Source: Sympetrum striolatum (lineage: Eukaryota > Arthropoda > Insecta > Odonata > Libellulidae). Taken from it: a stretch of 64,000 nt of DNA. Location of the stretch: the NCBI GenBank assembly GCA_947579665.1, contig OX388350.1, positions 43,495,393 through 43,559,392 of the forward strand. The letters run 5' to 3'. The notes beneath the pieces were generated by a model that saw only the letters and a program-made list of their open reading frames with translations, did not search any database and was not told the origin of the DNA. The position numbers and the translations under genes are program-made. This document shows, piece by piece, positions 63,501-64,000 of the stretch. Within the stretch, counting starts at the first letter, position 1, and every line of letters begins with the position of its first letter.

Positions 63501-63837
63501 CATCTCCATTCAGTAAACGGGATTCAATTCAAGTCCCAGCCAAGTCACTATTTTTCTCTTCTTGTACAACCTTGGGTTAAGATGCACACTTTCTTGTGCA
63601 ATGTTAAACTGAACTAATTTCCATCAGATGTTTCAGAAATATTACTCACAGAGGGACAAGTGAGCGTTCCAAATCCATCGACTGACGTGGATGTACATTT
63701 TGCGGGAACATGACCCCAGTTAAGTCTCCAAACGATTTCAGGAGTTGGCACTCCAGTTGCTCTACATGTAATAATGTACGTATCACCCTCAGGTATCATG
63801 ATCATTGGAGGGGGAGGAGTTACAATAATAGCTGAAG
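4743..63837 (-). CDS. trol: Perlecan (basement-membrane heparan sulfate proteoglycan core protein), 3' part of gene, 52 exons
   Basis: Secreted modular proteoglycan core that cross-links laminin, nidogen, collagen IV and growth factors in basement membranes. Reading the minus strand, modules in order are: Ig; three laminin IV domains alternating with laminin EGF repeats; Ig x5; LDLa; Ig x5; LDLa; Ig x2; LamG-EGF-EGF-LamG-EGF-EGF-LamG; short tail. This order is diagnostic for perlecan. Each exon listed separately below ends on GT and starts after AG, and codon phases agree across all 51 junctions. The first exon begins with two bases completing a codon from outside the window, so the N-terminus (SEA, LDLa cluster) is missing here. 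About 3,170 residues are encoded. The symbol is that of the fly orthologue; HSPG2 and unc-52 are equivalents. Module identity is certain; individual splice sites are predictions. Confidence 0.96.
5545..5850. repeat. Direct tandem duplication, period about 151 bp
   Basis: Two adjacent diverged copies. Both contain ATGCATCCAGATATAATT, then CCAGTTGATNGTGATGAGTA, then ATTACATAATAACCATT, in the same order at about 151-bp spacing. Located in the last perlecan intron; no coding potential seen. Confidence 0.8.
6660..6936 (-). CDS. Candidate alternative terminal exon with hydrophobic (membrane-spanning) segment
   Basis: Inside the last perlecan intron, the minus strand holds an open, relatively GC-rich stretch. 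After the acceptor-like CCAAAG at 6937-6942 it reads [20 protein letters not shown] (N completed from exon 51), then [25 protein letters not shown], a 20-residue hydrophobic run [20 protein letters not shown], and a 27-residue tail to TGA at 6660. The phase equals that needed after exon 51. An alternative acceptor at 6976 (CATCAAAG) also fits the phase. It could give perlecan a membrane anchor. It could also be the end of an unrelated gene or a chance frame. Confidence 0.35.
7878..8025 (-). CDS. trol: Perlecan exon 51: laminin G domain 3, C-terminal end
   Basis: [20 protein letters not shown] then [20 protein letters not shown] and NAHPC. GGLP....LT.G.Y...F.GC(I/V)..(I/L).(I/L) is the closing LamG strand set; HPC is the last cysteine of perlecan. 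The exon ends TCTAA|GTGAGT: spliced, the frame goes on into 4743-4779; unspliced, the next codons AAG TGA stop translation at 7874. Confidence 0.94.
8211..8426 (-). CDS. trol: Perlecan exon 50: laminin G domain 3, middle
   Basis: [40 protein letters not shown], then [19 protein letters not shown]. The G.L.F.Y.LGSG, (D/N)DG..H.V...R.G..GS(I/L) and SPG motifs match LG3 of vertebrate perlecan. Confidence 0.96.
9202..9402 (-). CDS. trol: Perlecan exon 49: laminin G domain 3, first third
   Basis: [20 protein letters not shown], then [20 protein letters not shown] and [28 protein letters not shown]...G.G.DFLA is the conserved start of the third LamG of perlecan (the endorepellin LG3 region). Phase 1 out. 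Confidence 0.96.
9523..11417. mobile_element. pogo/Tigger-like DNA transposon remnant with TIRs and TA target sites
   Basis: Starts CAGTAGAAGTCCATTATAAC and ends with the reverse complement of CAGTAGAAGTACGTTATGAC, both flanked by TA (9521-9522 and 11418-11419). About 21 of the first 26 terminal bases match. CAGTAGA... ends with TA duplication are characteristic of the pogo/Tigger branch of Tc1/mariner. The 1.9-kb interior has only short broken frames, so no active transposase is encoded. It lies in the intron between perlecan exons 48 and 49. Confidence 0.75.
11657..11796 (-). CDS. trol: Perlecan exon 48: EGF module
   Basis: [20 protein letters not shown] then [20 protein letters not shown] and GGKNCDQ: end of the previous EGF and a full EGF of the Notch-like [12 protein letters not shown] type. 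Donor GTAAGT, phase 1. Confidence 0.96.
12861..12978. repeat. Near-perfect foldback (stem-loop) element
   Basis: Left arm 12861-12920 and right arm 12926-12978 are reverse complements (GGCAAGAATATAAACACTTT at the tip, CACAAAATC/GATTTTGTG at the base), with a loop of five A. The left arm carries a 7-base extra AATTAAT. It lies about 75 bp downstream, in gene direction, of the donor of exon 47. Confidence 0.88.
13054..13358 (-). CDS. trol: Perlecan exon 47: LamG 2 end, Asp/His-rich linker, and EGF
   Basis: [20 protein letters not shown] ends LamG 2. A linker follows with three and a half near-identical units of GIDH ([15 protein letters not shown]), then an EGF starting [16 protein letters not shown] and ending CHCAVGF. 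The linker is longer and more repetitive than expected from vertebrate perlecan. Donor GTAAGG, two bases into an Arg codon. Confidence 0.94.
13450..13968 (+). mobile_element. Internally deleted mariner-like element
   Basis: Terminal inverted repeats: GGGTGTCTGGGTTAAACATA near 13452 and its reverse complement near 13944-13966, with TA-type flanks. The ~520-bp interior still encodes a mariner transposase piece (13505-13735). It lies in the intron between exons 46 and 47 and interrupts an older dispersed repeat (see the pair at 13420-14665 and 43935-44685). Confidence 0.8.
13505..13735 (+). pseudogene. mariner-type transposase C-terminal fragment with internal deletion
   Basis: [20 protein letters not shown] keeps the second catalytic Asp (family Q(D/Q)(N/G)APCH). 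[20 protein letters not shown] keeps the third (SPDL.PLD(F/Y)FLW). Normally about 35-40 residues separate them with a WPP.SPDL block; here only 33 residues lie between, and that block is gone. The catalytic core is therefore broken. Confidence 0.75.
14753..15021 (-). CDS. trol: Perlecan exon 46: laminin G domain 2, C-terminal half
   Basis: [20 protein letters not shown], then [28 protein letters not shown] and FDGCIAG. LYVGG and GF/FDGC(I/V) close the domain. Donor is the less usual GTTAGT, phase 0. Confidence 0.95.
15531..15556. repeat. (AT)n microsatellite
   Basis: About 13 uninterrupted AT units in the intron between exons 45 and 46. Simple sequence repeat. Confidence 0.9.
16153..16298 (-). 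CDS. trol: Perlecan exon 45: laminin G domain 2, middle
   Basis: [20 protein letters not shown] then [23 protein letters not shown]...DG(I/L)LLY and the EFRFD.GSG pairing with the next exon are LamG landmarks. Donor GTAAGA, phase 1. Confidence 0.95.
16424..16589 (-). CDS. trol: Perlecan exon 44: second EGF and start of laminin G domain 2
   Basis: [20 protein letters not shown] then [20 protein letters not shown] complete the EGF (C...GRC.N...GF.C.CP.G..G..CE). [15 protein letters not shown] starts LamG 2 (S(Y/F).AYP.P....). Confidence 0.95.
17130..17357 (-). CDS. trol: Perlecan exon 43: end of LamG 1, EGF module and start of a second EGF
   Basis: [20 protein letters not shown] closes LamG 1. 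A full EGF follows ([20 protein letters not shown], then [16 protein letters not shown]), and CFPG opens the next EGF. Donor GTATGT, phase 1. Confidence 0.95.
17845..17880. repeat. Perfect 16-bp-arm hairpin
   Basis: GATTTTCTAACTGCAA and its exact reverse complement are separated by TAAA, in the intron between exons 42 and 43. Likely the relic of a foldback element. Confidence 0.8.
18067..18216 (-). CDS. trol: Perlecan exon 42: laminin G domain 1, C-terminal part
   Basis: [20 protein letters not shown] then [18 protein letters not shown] and [17 protein letters not shown] and GF.GC(I/V) mark the end of a LamG domain. The closing Cys is on exon 43. Confidence 0.95.
18530..18620 (-). repeat. 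tRNA-derived SINE-like fragment
   Basis: On the minus strand TGCATGGTAGTATTTGAACA is followed by GGTCTTGGGTTTGAGTCGTG; GGTTTGAGTCG resembles a pol III B box. The A-box part is degenerate. It lies in the intron between exons 41 and 42. Confidence 0.4.
18776..18958 (-). CDS. trol: Perlecan exon 41: laminin G domain 1, middle
   Basis: [40 protein letters not shown], then [17 protein letters not shown](V/I)S..L...(Y/F)P.FR(F/Y)D.GSGPA and W(H/T)TV..R.R are standard LamG landmarks. The SGD triplet lies within the domain and is unlikely to be a glycan site. Confidence 0.96.
19244..19466 (-). CDS. trol: Perlecan exon 40: end of Ig module 13 and start of laminin G domain 1
   Basis: [20 protein letters not shown] closes the Ig chain. 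[20 protein letters not shown] then [17 protein letters not shown] begins laminin G (perlecan family: F....SY..LP......F.(I/L)...F.P..PDGLL). Donor GTAAGT, phase 1. Confidence 0.95.
20101..20288 (-). CDS. trol: Perlecan exon 39: Ig module 13, first half
   Basis: A Thr/Pro/Val-rich linker ([16 protein letters not shown]) then [20 protein letters not shown] and WSRQGGLLP. This is the last Ig module before laminin G domain 1. Donor GTAAGT, phase 0. Confidence 0.94.
21005..21102 (-). CDS. trol: Perlecan exon 38: Ig module 12, second half
   Basis: [20 protein letters not shown] then [19 protein letters not shown] is the closing Ig strand. 98 bases; acceptor CTCTTCAG and donor GTGAGT. Phases 2 in, 1 out match exons 37 and 39. 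Confidence 0.92.
21103..25279. other. Large perlecan intron between exons 37 and 38
   Basis: 4.2 kb of AT-rich sequence. Apart from the hammerhead-like motif at 21774 and a repeat fragment near 24840-24960 (CTGAAAAAGATGGCTATTGG and on, also present near 52790), no coding exon compatible with the Ig frame was seen. Confidence 0.6.
21774..21822 (+). ncRNA. Hammerhead-ribozyme-like motif 1
   Basis: CTGATGA (21785-21791), one extra T, a 6-bp perfect stem GACTTC/GAAGTC closed by GTG, then GAAA: the hammerhead core order CUGANGA - stem II - GAA. A short ATA/TAT stem III could follow. The extra base before stem II departs from the classical core, so activity is uncertain. Confidence 0.4.
25280..25448 (-). 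CDS. trol: Perlecan exon 37: Ig module 12, first half
   Basis: [20 protein letters not shown] then [20 protein letters not shown]: first Cys and core Trp. Ends two bases into an Arg codon at a GTAAGT donor, ahead of a 4.2-kb intron. Confidence 0.94.
26807..26941 (-). CDS. trol: Perlecan exon 36: second LDL-receptor class A module in the Ig chain
   Basis: Read in the frame set by exon 35: [20 protein letters not shown] then [19 protein letters not shown], an LDLa repeat with six cysteines and DCRDRSDE. 135 bases, phase 1 on both sides, and the same weak donor type (G|GTTTGT) as exon 29, so this looks like a second skippable LDLa cassette. The other open frame here gives no domain. Confidence 0.88.
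27578..27775. repeat. 198-bp near-perfect palindrome, ~88-bp arms
   Basis: Arms 27578-27665 and 27688-27775 are almost exact reverse complements around a 22-base spacer. They contain TACCTTATGCTGTCAAAGAA and GAGGGTCTTGAC on the left and their complements on the right, with only a few mismatches. The near identity implies recent origin or ongoing correction. Confidence 0.92.
27681..27723 (+). ncRNA. Hammerhead-ribozyme-like motif 2
   Basis: At the inner edge of the palindrome's right arm: TCTT, CTGAAGA, T, stem GCTAC/GTAGC with loop ACGTA, GAA, ACGTTTGTC, AAGA. This gives stem I (TCTT/AAGA), the core (position 7 is free in hammerheads), stem II, and a GTC that is the usual cleavage triplet. 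The extra T before stem II is shared with the motifs at 21774 and 52675. The best of the three. Confidence 0.5.
28433..28860. repeat. Direct tandem duplication, period 214 bp
   Basis: Copies start AAGAAAATAATGTT at 28433 and 28647. Both carry AATTAAAATAAGATTATTTA, CTTAGCAATAAAATC and GCTATTCACAGCAATTG in order. It lies directly downstream, in gene direction, of the donor of exon 35. Noncoding. Confidence 0.88.
28927..29199 (-). CDS. trol: Perlecan exon 35: complete Ig module 11
   Basis: [40 protein letters not shown], then [20 protein letters not shown]. Phase 1 on both sides; donor GTGAGT. Confidence 0.94.
30166..30426 (-). CDS. trol: Perlecan exon 34: complete Ig module 10
   Basis: [40 protein letters not shown], then [20 protein letters not shown]. 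All Ig landmarks are present on one exon of 261 bases, phase 1 on both sides. Confidence 0.95.
30957..31148 (-). CDS. trol: Perlecan exon 33: Ig module 9, second part
   Basis: [20 protein letters not shown] with the core Trp, then [20 protein letters not shown] with the AGEYIC strand. Phase 1 in and out, donor GTAAGT. Confidence 0.94.
31939..32216 (-). CDS. trol: Perlecan exon 32: end of Ig module 8 and start of Ig module 9
   Basis: [20 protein letters not shown] ends module 8. An acidic then Pro-rich hinge ([20 protein letters not shown]) follows, and [18 protein letters not shown] begins module 9. Donor GTAAGT, phase 1. Confidence 0.95.
32330..32870 (-). pseudogene. LINE (jockey/CR1-like) reverse transcriptase remnant
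   Basis: The minus strand encodes, with stops and shifts: [18 protein letters not shown] and [12 protein letters not shown] (palm motif, where FADD has become FAKE), [20 protein letters not shown] (YLGV thumb motif), and [20 protein letters not shown]. Order and spacing fit a non-LTR RT. The catalytic Asp pair is lost. It lies between exons 31 and 32. Confidence 0.78.
32977..33234 (-). CDS. trol: Perlecan exon 31: end of Ig module 7 and start of Ig module 8
   Basis: [20 protein letters not shown] completes module 7 (EAGQYLC). [16 protein letters not shown] is the hinge, and [20 protein letters not shown] begins module 8. One exon therefore joins two half modules, a common perlecan arrangement. 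Confidence 0.95.
33877..34057 (-). CDS. trol: Perlecan exon 30: Ig module 7, first half
   Basis: [20 protein letters not shown] then [20 protein letters not shown]: hinge, first Cys and core Trp. Ends two bases into an Arg codon; donor GTGAGA. Confidence 0.94.
34493..34642 (-). CDS. trol: Perlecan exon 29: LDL-receptor class A module inside the Ig chain
   Basis: [20 protein letters not shown] then [20 protein letters not shown] and ELNC: six cysteines and the Ca-binding C.D..DCRD.SDE..C motif of an LDLa repeat. 150 bases with phase 1 on both sides, so it can be skipped in frame. The donor is the weak G|GTTTGT, hinting at regulated splicing (inference). Confidence 0.93.
36045..36162 (-). CDS. 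trol: Perlecan exon 28: Ig module 6, second half
   Basis: [20 protein letters not shown] then [26 protein letters not shown] is the signature strand. Ends one base into a codon at a GTAAGT donor. Confidence 0.94.
36352..36480. repeat. AT-rich interspersed simple repeat
   Basis: Alternating ATATAT runs with ATTGATCTTA repeated; the phrase TTGATCTTACAATAAT opens and closes the block. Probably unstable between individuals. Confidence 0.8.
37023..37131. repeat. tRNA-like sequence embedded in an inverted repeat
   Basis: 37046-37106 has a 7-bp acceptor-like stem GACGGGG/CCCCGTC and a full T-arm (CGGG TTCGATT CCCG), but is only 61 nt, with no clear D or anticodon arm. The flanks continue the pairing outward (GACTTGAAATAAGTCT against AGACTTTTTTCAAGTC), giving a hairpin with arms of about 31 bp. 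A tRNA-derived foldback, not a gene. Confidence 0.7.
37360..37504 (-). CDS. trol: Perlecan exon 27: Ig module 6, first half
   Basis: [20 protein letters not shown] then [20 protein letters not shown]. Pattern matches perlecan Ig hinges (PPxVxIEPxxQ). Phase 0 out. Confidence 0.95.
38203..38497 (-). CDS. trol: Perlecan exon 26: complete Ig module 5
   Basis: A whole module: [20 protein letters not shown] with WSREGAELP, then [20 protein letters not shown]. The cysteines, Trp and SGVYIC strand are all present. Ends two bases into an Arg codon. Confidence 0.96.
39156..39279 (-). CDS. trol: Perlecan exon 25: Ig module 4, second half
   Basis: [20 protein letters not shown] then [23 protein letters not shown] with SNPSGTAS is the C-terminal Ig strand. 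Phase 0 in, 1 out. Confidence 0.94.
39964..40115 (-). CDS. trol: Perlecan exon 24: Ig module 4, first half
   Basis: [20 protein letters not shown] then [20 protein letters not shown]: hinge, first Cys and core Trp. Phase 1 in, 0 out, donor GTGAGT. Confidence 0.95.
40674..40694 (-). CDS. trol: Perlecan exon 23: predicted 21-nt microexon (ASLLKIP)
   Basis: A 21-base segment sits between a pyrimidine-rich acceptor (ATTTTCCAG) and a perfect donor (CAG|GTAAGAG). Phase is 1 on both sides, so inclusion adds seven residues, ASLLKIP, in the hinge between Ig modules 3 and 4, and skipping keeps the frame. Called from splice-site quality and phase only; there is no homology evidence. Confidence 0.5.
41170..41350 (-). 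CDS. trol: Perlecan exon 22: Ig module 3, second half
   Basis: [20 protein letters not shown] (core Trp) ... [18 protein letters not shown], with the DSGTYLC signature. Ends VLNVG plus one base. The opposite strand over the same bases is open too but has no domain features. Confidence 0.95.
42036..42599. mobile_element. Possible TTAA-flanked (piggyBac-type) MITE
   Basis: TTAA at 42036-42039 is followed by CCCCTCAATTCCCT. TTAA at 42596-42599 is preceded by GGGCTTAAGGGGTTGAAGG. The ends are partial inverted repeats with a TTAA duplication, as in piggyBac MITEs. The interior is noncoding. Lies in the intron between exons 21 and 22. Confidence 0.4.
42713..42858 (-). CDS. trol: Perlecan exon 21: Ig module 3, first half
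   Basis: Begins with a Pro-rich hinge ([12 protein letters not shown]) then [20 protein letters not shown] containing the first Ig cysteine. Phase 1 in, 0 out; the Trp strand follows on exon 22. Confidence 0.92.
43935..44685. repeat. Dispersed repeat copy B (uninterrupted)
   Basis: Counterpart of copy A, in the intron between exons 20 and 21. Around 43960 it reads AATCACCAATGTGAATATA then TTTATTTATCC, i.e. the site that in copy A holds the mariner element. Noncoding. Confidence 0.75.
44734..45079. mobile_element. Short TIR element with 27-bp perfect ends (ACCGTATTT family)
   Basis: 44734-44760 and 45053-45079 are exact reverse complements (TATACCGTATTTGACGGCAT and on). Inside each end, further copies of GCGTCTTATATG appear in alternating orientation. 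No coding capacity: a 346-bp MITE-like element in the intron between exons 20 and 21. Confidence 0.85.
45318..45629 (-). CDS. trol: Perlecan exon 20: Ig module 2, divergent
   Basis: A whole Ig-like module on one exon: [20 protein letters not shown] ... [20 protein letters not shown]. The two cysteines are present, but the usual core Trp and the DxGxY strand are not obvious (LEFTIL and MDYEAK stand in their places), so this is the least canonical Ig in the gene. Confidence 0.87.
46610..46790 (-). CDS. trol: Perlecan exon 19: last laminin EGF region before the Ig chain
   Basis: [20 protein letters not shown] then [20 protein letters not shown] and [16 protein letters not shown]. Only part of the laminin EGF cysteine set is present, so this last repeat looks shortened relative to vertebrate perlecan. 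Donor GTAAGT, phase 1. Confidence 0.92.
47370..47520 (-). repeat. tRNA-derived SINE
   Basis: Minus strand: A-box-like TGGCGGAATGG, then 40 bases on a B box GGTTCAAGTCC inside CCTAGGTTCAAGTCCTGGG. A non-tRNA body with GT-rich sequence follows to about 47370. Spacing fits a pol III SINE head. Lies between exons 18 and 19. Confidence 0.65.
47577..47843 (-). CDS. trol: Perlecan exon 18: laminin IV domain 3, C-terminal half and laminin EGF
   Basis: 89 codons. [20 protein letters not shown], then [30 protein letters not shown] and [16 protein letters not shown]. The phrase 'LSDIAMDTAV' is nearly identical to vertebrate perlecan. Phase 0 at GTAAGG. Confidence 0.96.
47960..48200 (-). pseudogene. LINE reverse transcriptase fragment with FADD box and 28-bp duplication
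   Basis: Minus strand reads [20 protein letters not shown] (family GVPQGSVLGPLLFL.YINDL), then after a stop, FQFADDTAS, with the catalytic FADD at 47983-47996. A 28-bp unit (GGTCCAAGGACAAATCTTTG on plus) is tandemly repeated at 48059-48112, breaking the frame. Lies between exons 17 and 18. Confidence 0.78.
48548..49162 (-). mobile_element. Internally deleted Tigger/pogo element, complete ends
   Basis: Left end CAGTAGAGGATCATTTTTCC, right end (complement) CAGTAGAGGATTGTTTATCC, each flanked by TA. The 615-bp element carries only the N-terminal part of a transposase (48719-49012, minus). Inserted in the intron between exons 17 and 18. Confidence 0.9.
48719..49012 (-). pseudogene. Tigger-type transposase, N-terminal CENP-B-like HTH only
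   Basis: 97 residues: [20 protein letters not shown], then [20 protein letters not shown] and [11 protein letters not shown]. This matches the N-terminal helix-turn-helix of Tigger/CENP-B proteins (KRK...L.(L/T)..K..II..LD.G.....(L/I)...(Y/H)N(I/V)...TI.DI...(K/R).(K/R)I). The second HTH and the DDE catalytic domain are missing; the frame ends soon after in filler sequence. Confidence 0.85.
49373..49525 (-). CDS. trol: Perlecan exon 17: laminin IV domain 3, core
   Basis: 51 codons, phase 0. [20 protein letters not shown] then [20 protein letters not shown](V/I).I.GN.I.L is conserved in this domain family. Donor GTGAGT. Confidence 0.95.
49611..49755 (-). CDS. trol: Perlecan exon 16: laminin IV domain 3, N-terminal part
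   Basis: Encodes [20 protein letters not shown] and the [14 protein letters not shown] motif (FW.LP..F.GNKV). Phase 0 at the donor; the SYGG motif follows on exon 17. Confidence 0.95.
50323..50516 (-). CDS. trol: Perlecan exon 15: laminin EGF and start of laminin IV domain 3
   Basis: [20 protein letters not shown] leads to the Cys-rich linker [20 protein letters not shown] and then the first strand of the third laminin IV domain ([15 protein letters not shown]). Ends two bases into a Ser codon. Confidence 0.94.
51017..51187 (-). CDS. trol: Perlecan exon 14: laminin EGF repeats
   Basis: 57 codons, phase 0 both ends. [20 protein letters not shown] then a second repeat, [20 protein letters not shown]. 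The C.C...GS....C....C.CK order is typical of laminin EGF modules. Confidence 0.93.
51385..51690 (+). pseudogene. LINE reverse transcriptase C-terminal tail
   Basis: [20 protein letters not shown] then [20 protein letters not shown]: the '(S/T)..MLK.L.W.(T/S)LE.RR...RL...YK(I/L)..G' segment ending jockey/CR1-type LINE ORF2 proteins, followed by [13 protein letters not shown] where families have F..R....WN.LP. Antisense to perlecan in the intron between exons 13 and 14. Confidence 0.7.
52072..52297 (-). CDS. trol: Perlecan exon 13: end of laminin IV domain 2 and laminin EGF
   Basis: [20 protein letters not shown] followed by [20 protein letters not shown] and [25 protein letters not shown]....LEVE.C.CP..Y.G.SC.DC..GYTR is closely shared with vertebrate perlecan. 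Phase 0 at the donor (GTAATT). Confidence 0.95.
52675..52725 (+). ncRNA. Hammerhead-ribozyme-like motif 3 (degenerate)
   Basis: CTGAGGA (52679-52685), T, stem GGTAGC/GCTATT (two G-U pairs) around ATT, then GAAA. Same spacing as the other two copies. It is followed by a dispersed repeat that also occurs near 24900. Confidence 0.35.
54013..54221 (-). CDS. trol: Perlecan exon 12: laminin IV domain 2, C-terminal half
   Basis: Encodes [20 protein letters not shown], then [12 protein letters not shown] and [20 protein letters not shown], equivalent to vertebrate 'VPFREQAWQRPDG...REHLLMALAGIDTLLIRA'. Ends two bases into a codon; donor GTGAGT. Confidence 0.95.
55151..55450 (-). CDS. trol: Perlecan exon 11: laminin IV domain 2, N-terminal and core
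   Basis: 100 codons, phase 0. Contains [20 protein letters not shown] and RLSFTLRY: the strongest laminin IV match in the window (FYW.LP..F.GDKV.SYGG.L.FT..Y). An NIT sequon (QNITEG) is a potential N-glycosylation site. Donor GTAAGT. Confidence 0.96.
56608..56748 (-). CDS. trol: Perlecan exon 10: laminin EGF into laminin IV domain 2
   Basis: 47 codons, phase 0. [20 protein letters not shown] then [20 protein letters not shown]: the laminin EGF end (C..C......L...NP.GC..CFC.G....C.SS.W) that precedes each internal laminin IV domain in perlecan. Confidence 0.93.
56860..56915. repeat. Short imperfect inverted repeat
   Basis: AGTAAATGGGTAGGTATAAA faces a complementary copy, CCCACCCATTTACT, about 20 bases away. 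Intronic, likely a foldback relic. Confidence 0.55.
57891..57958 (-). CDS. trol: Perlecan exon 9: short laminin EGF exon
   Basis: 68 bases, product [20 protein letters not shown] then LCK. It supplies the first cysteines of the laminin EGF ahead of laminin IV domain 2 (family C...GS......G.C.CK). Acceptor TTTTAG and donor GTAAAT; phases 1 in, 0 out fit both neighbours exactly. Confidence 0.88.
58037..58429. mobile_element. Degenerate TIR element related to the ACCGTATTT family
   Basis: Left TAGTATTTCCCCTAGTATAA then GACACAC; right end reads, reversed, TATTTTCCCAGGTATAAGTC. Both ends resemble the TATTTGACGGCATATAAGAC ends of the element at 44734. No coding capacity. Intron between exons 8 and 9. 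Confidence 0.5.
58897..59042 (-). CDS. trol: Perlecan exon 8: laminin-type EGF repeats
   Basis: Encodes [20 protein letters not shown] then [18 protein letters not shown]. The phrase C.LD.DGQ.TC.C..GY.G..CE.C..GY.GNP is shared with vertebrate perlecan at the same place. Ends one base into a codon. Confidence 0.93.
59467..59618 (-). CDS. trol: Perlecan exon 7: laminin-type EGF repeats
   Basis: Cys pattern RCAAGYHRV...[28 protein letters not shown], with the typical laminin EGF phrase CQPGYYGDP. Two bases of a Gln codon at the 3' end are completed by exon 8. Confidence 0.92.
59700..59847 (-). CDS. trol: Perlecan exon 6: end of laminin IV domain 1 and first half of laminin EGF
   Basis: Starts [19 protein letters not shown] and ends [28 protein letters not shown] is the standard junction between a laminin IV domain and the split laminin-type EGF that surrounds it. 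Phase 0 at the end. Confidence 0.93.
60079..60281 (-). CDS. trol: Perlecan exon 5: laminin IV domain 1, C-terminal half
   Basis: Encodes the [10 protein letters not shown] strand, the FYGEWYKNG segment (W in 'E.W') and [20 protein letters not shown], matching the family's 'R..(L/M)..L..I..(L/I)LIRA' helix. Ends with two bases of an Arg codon completed by exon 6. Confidence 0.93.
60426..60602 (-). CDS. trol: Perlecan exon 4: laminin IV domain 1, core
   Basis: 59 codons. Contains the laminin IV hallmark: a '[10 protein letters not shown]' segment (FW.LP..F.GN in the family) followed by [14 protein letters not shown] (SYGG.L.Y). Donor GTAAGT at 60420-60425 is a consensus site. Confidence 0.94.
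61470..61604 (-). CDS. trol: Perlecan exon 3: laminin IV domain 1, N-terminal strand region
   Basis: 45 codons, phase 0 at both ends. Product starts [20 protein letters not shown]. No stop, acceptor TTTTCAG and donor GTAACA. The exon bridges the Cys-rich linker of exon 2 and the YHSEP...[10 protein letters not shown] segment of exon 4, as expected for the start of the domain. Confidence 0.85.
61800..62155. repeat. Tandem duplication, period about 178 bp, in a longer dispersed repeat
   Basis: Two copies share GTGTTACA.GAAAATGT, CATACAAAAGTTGTAGTAAA and GACAGAGATAT, then GGATAAAC.(A/G)CAACTT. Downstream follow a CAGACAGACA-type run (62250-62280) and a small hairpin TACTTTCTC...GAGAAAGTA (62371-62403). 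Looks like the body and 3' end of a dispersed repeat. Intron between exons 2 and 3. Confidence 0.7.
62784..63005 (-). CDS. trol: Perlecan exon 2: second half of Ig module and start of laminin IV domain 1
   Basis: 74 codons in phase 0. Begins [13 protein letters not shown], the DxGxYxC strand of the Ig fold started in the previous exon. It then passes through a Cys-rich linker ([19 protein letters not shown]) that in perlecans and laminin alpha chains leads straight into the laminin IV domain. Donor GTATCA. Confidence 0.93.
63427..63546 (-). repeat. tRNA-like sequence in an inverted repeat (second example)
   Basis: Minus strand 63497-63427 (71 nt) has a D-arm (GTTCAGTGGTTAGAAC), a T-arm (CTGGG TTTGACT CCCAG) and a 5-of-7 acceptor pairing GACTCAG/CCAAGTC. 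The 3' half is repeated in inverted orientation upstream (GACTTGGCTGGGACTTGAA), so the whole forms a hairpin, as at 37023. Anticodon arm imperfect; probably not a functional tRNA. Confidence 0.6.
63650..63837 (-). CDS. trol: Perlecan exon 1 of window: first half of Ig module (WRLNWGHVP type)
   Basis: Encodes a Pro-rich hinge then the front half of an Ig domain: the first Cys in YIITCRATG, the core Trp in [23 protein letters not shown] is the signature of the Ig module that precedes the laminin region in perlecans. Acceptor TTTCAG at 63838-63843, donor GTGAGT at 63644-63649. Acceptor could also be 6 nt further in (CAGCTTCAG), a NAGNNNNAG choice that would remove two residues. Confidence 0.9.
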
Positions 63838-64000
63838 CTGAAATGCAAATTAATAATCCATTTTAGAATGTATACACAAATTATTTCTAGCCATTATCGT
63901 GGGAAATTTAAGGAAGCCCATAGTAAGAGAAAAATATTTAATAAATCATCACTATTTTTGAATGATTCAGATTTTTGAGCCAAAAGATAAAATTGAAAAA

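Noticed and set aside
1..64000. CRISPR arrays, bacterial operons, rRNA genes
   Set aside because: None seen. Repeats present are tandem pairs, foldbacks and transposon ends, and the gene is a spliced animal gene.

Overview
The window carries most of one very large gene on the minus strand. It encodes perlecan, the basement-membrane heparan sulfate proteoglycan core protein (HSPG2 in vertebrates, trol in Drosophila, unc-52 in nematodes). The gene enters at the right edge, already inside the first immunoglobulin module, and ends near position 4743. I could chain 52 coding exons (about 9.5 kb, about 3,170 residues) through AG/GT junctions whose phases all match. The 5' part (SEA/LDL-receptor region, promoter) lies beyond base 64000.

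Right to left (5' to 3' of the gene): 63.8-62.8 kb, the Ig module with the perlecan-type WRLNWGHVP motif. 62.9-46.6 kb, three laminin IV domains separated by laminin-type EGF repeats. 45.6-19.3 kb, a chain of twelve Ig modules interrupted by two LDL-receptor class A modules (34.6 and 26.9 kb) and a 21-nt microexon (40.7 kb). 19.4-7.9 kb, three laminin G domains separated by EGF pairs (the endorepellin-like C-terminus). 8.0-4.7 kb, the C-terminal end, with competing terminations. 4.7-3.4 kb, probable 3' UTR. 3.4-0 kb, intergenic sequence with LINE and tRNA-like debris.

The source is an animal with an AT-rich genome, introns of roughly 0.1-4 kb and a load of old transposons: LINE reverse-transcriptase remnants, pogo/Tigger and mariner derivatives, other terminal-inverted-repeat elements, tRNA-derived SINE-like pieces, and foldbacks carrying hammerhead-like folds. 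An arthropod is most likely (inference); I cannot name the order.

All Ig/laminin/EGF/LamG exons belong to one secreted extracellular-matrix protein, so there is no operon-like logic. The biology to look at is isoform choice (LDLa cassettes, microexon, alternative C-termini, including a possible membrane-anchored one) and the repeat content of the introns. No bacterial, CRISPR or rRNA features were seen.
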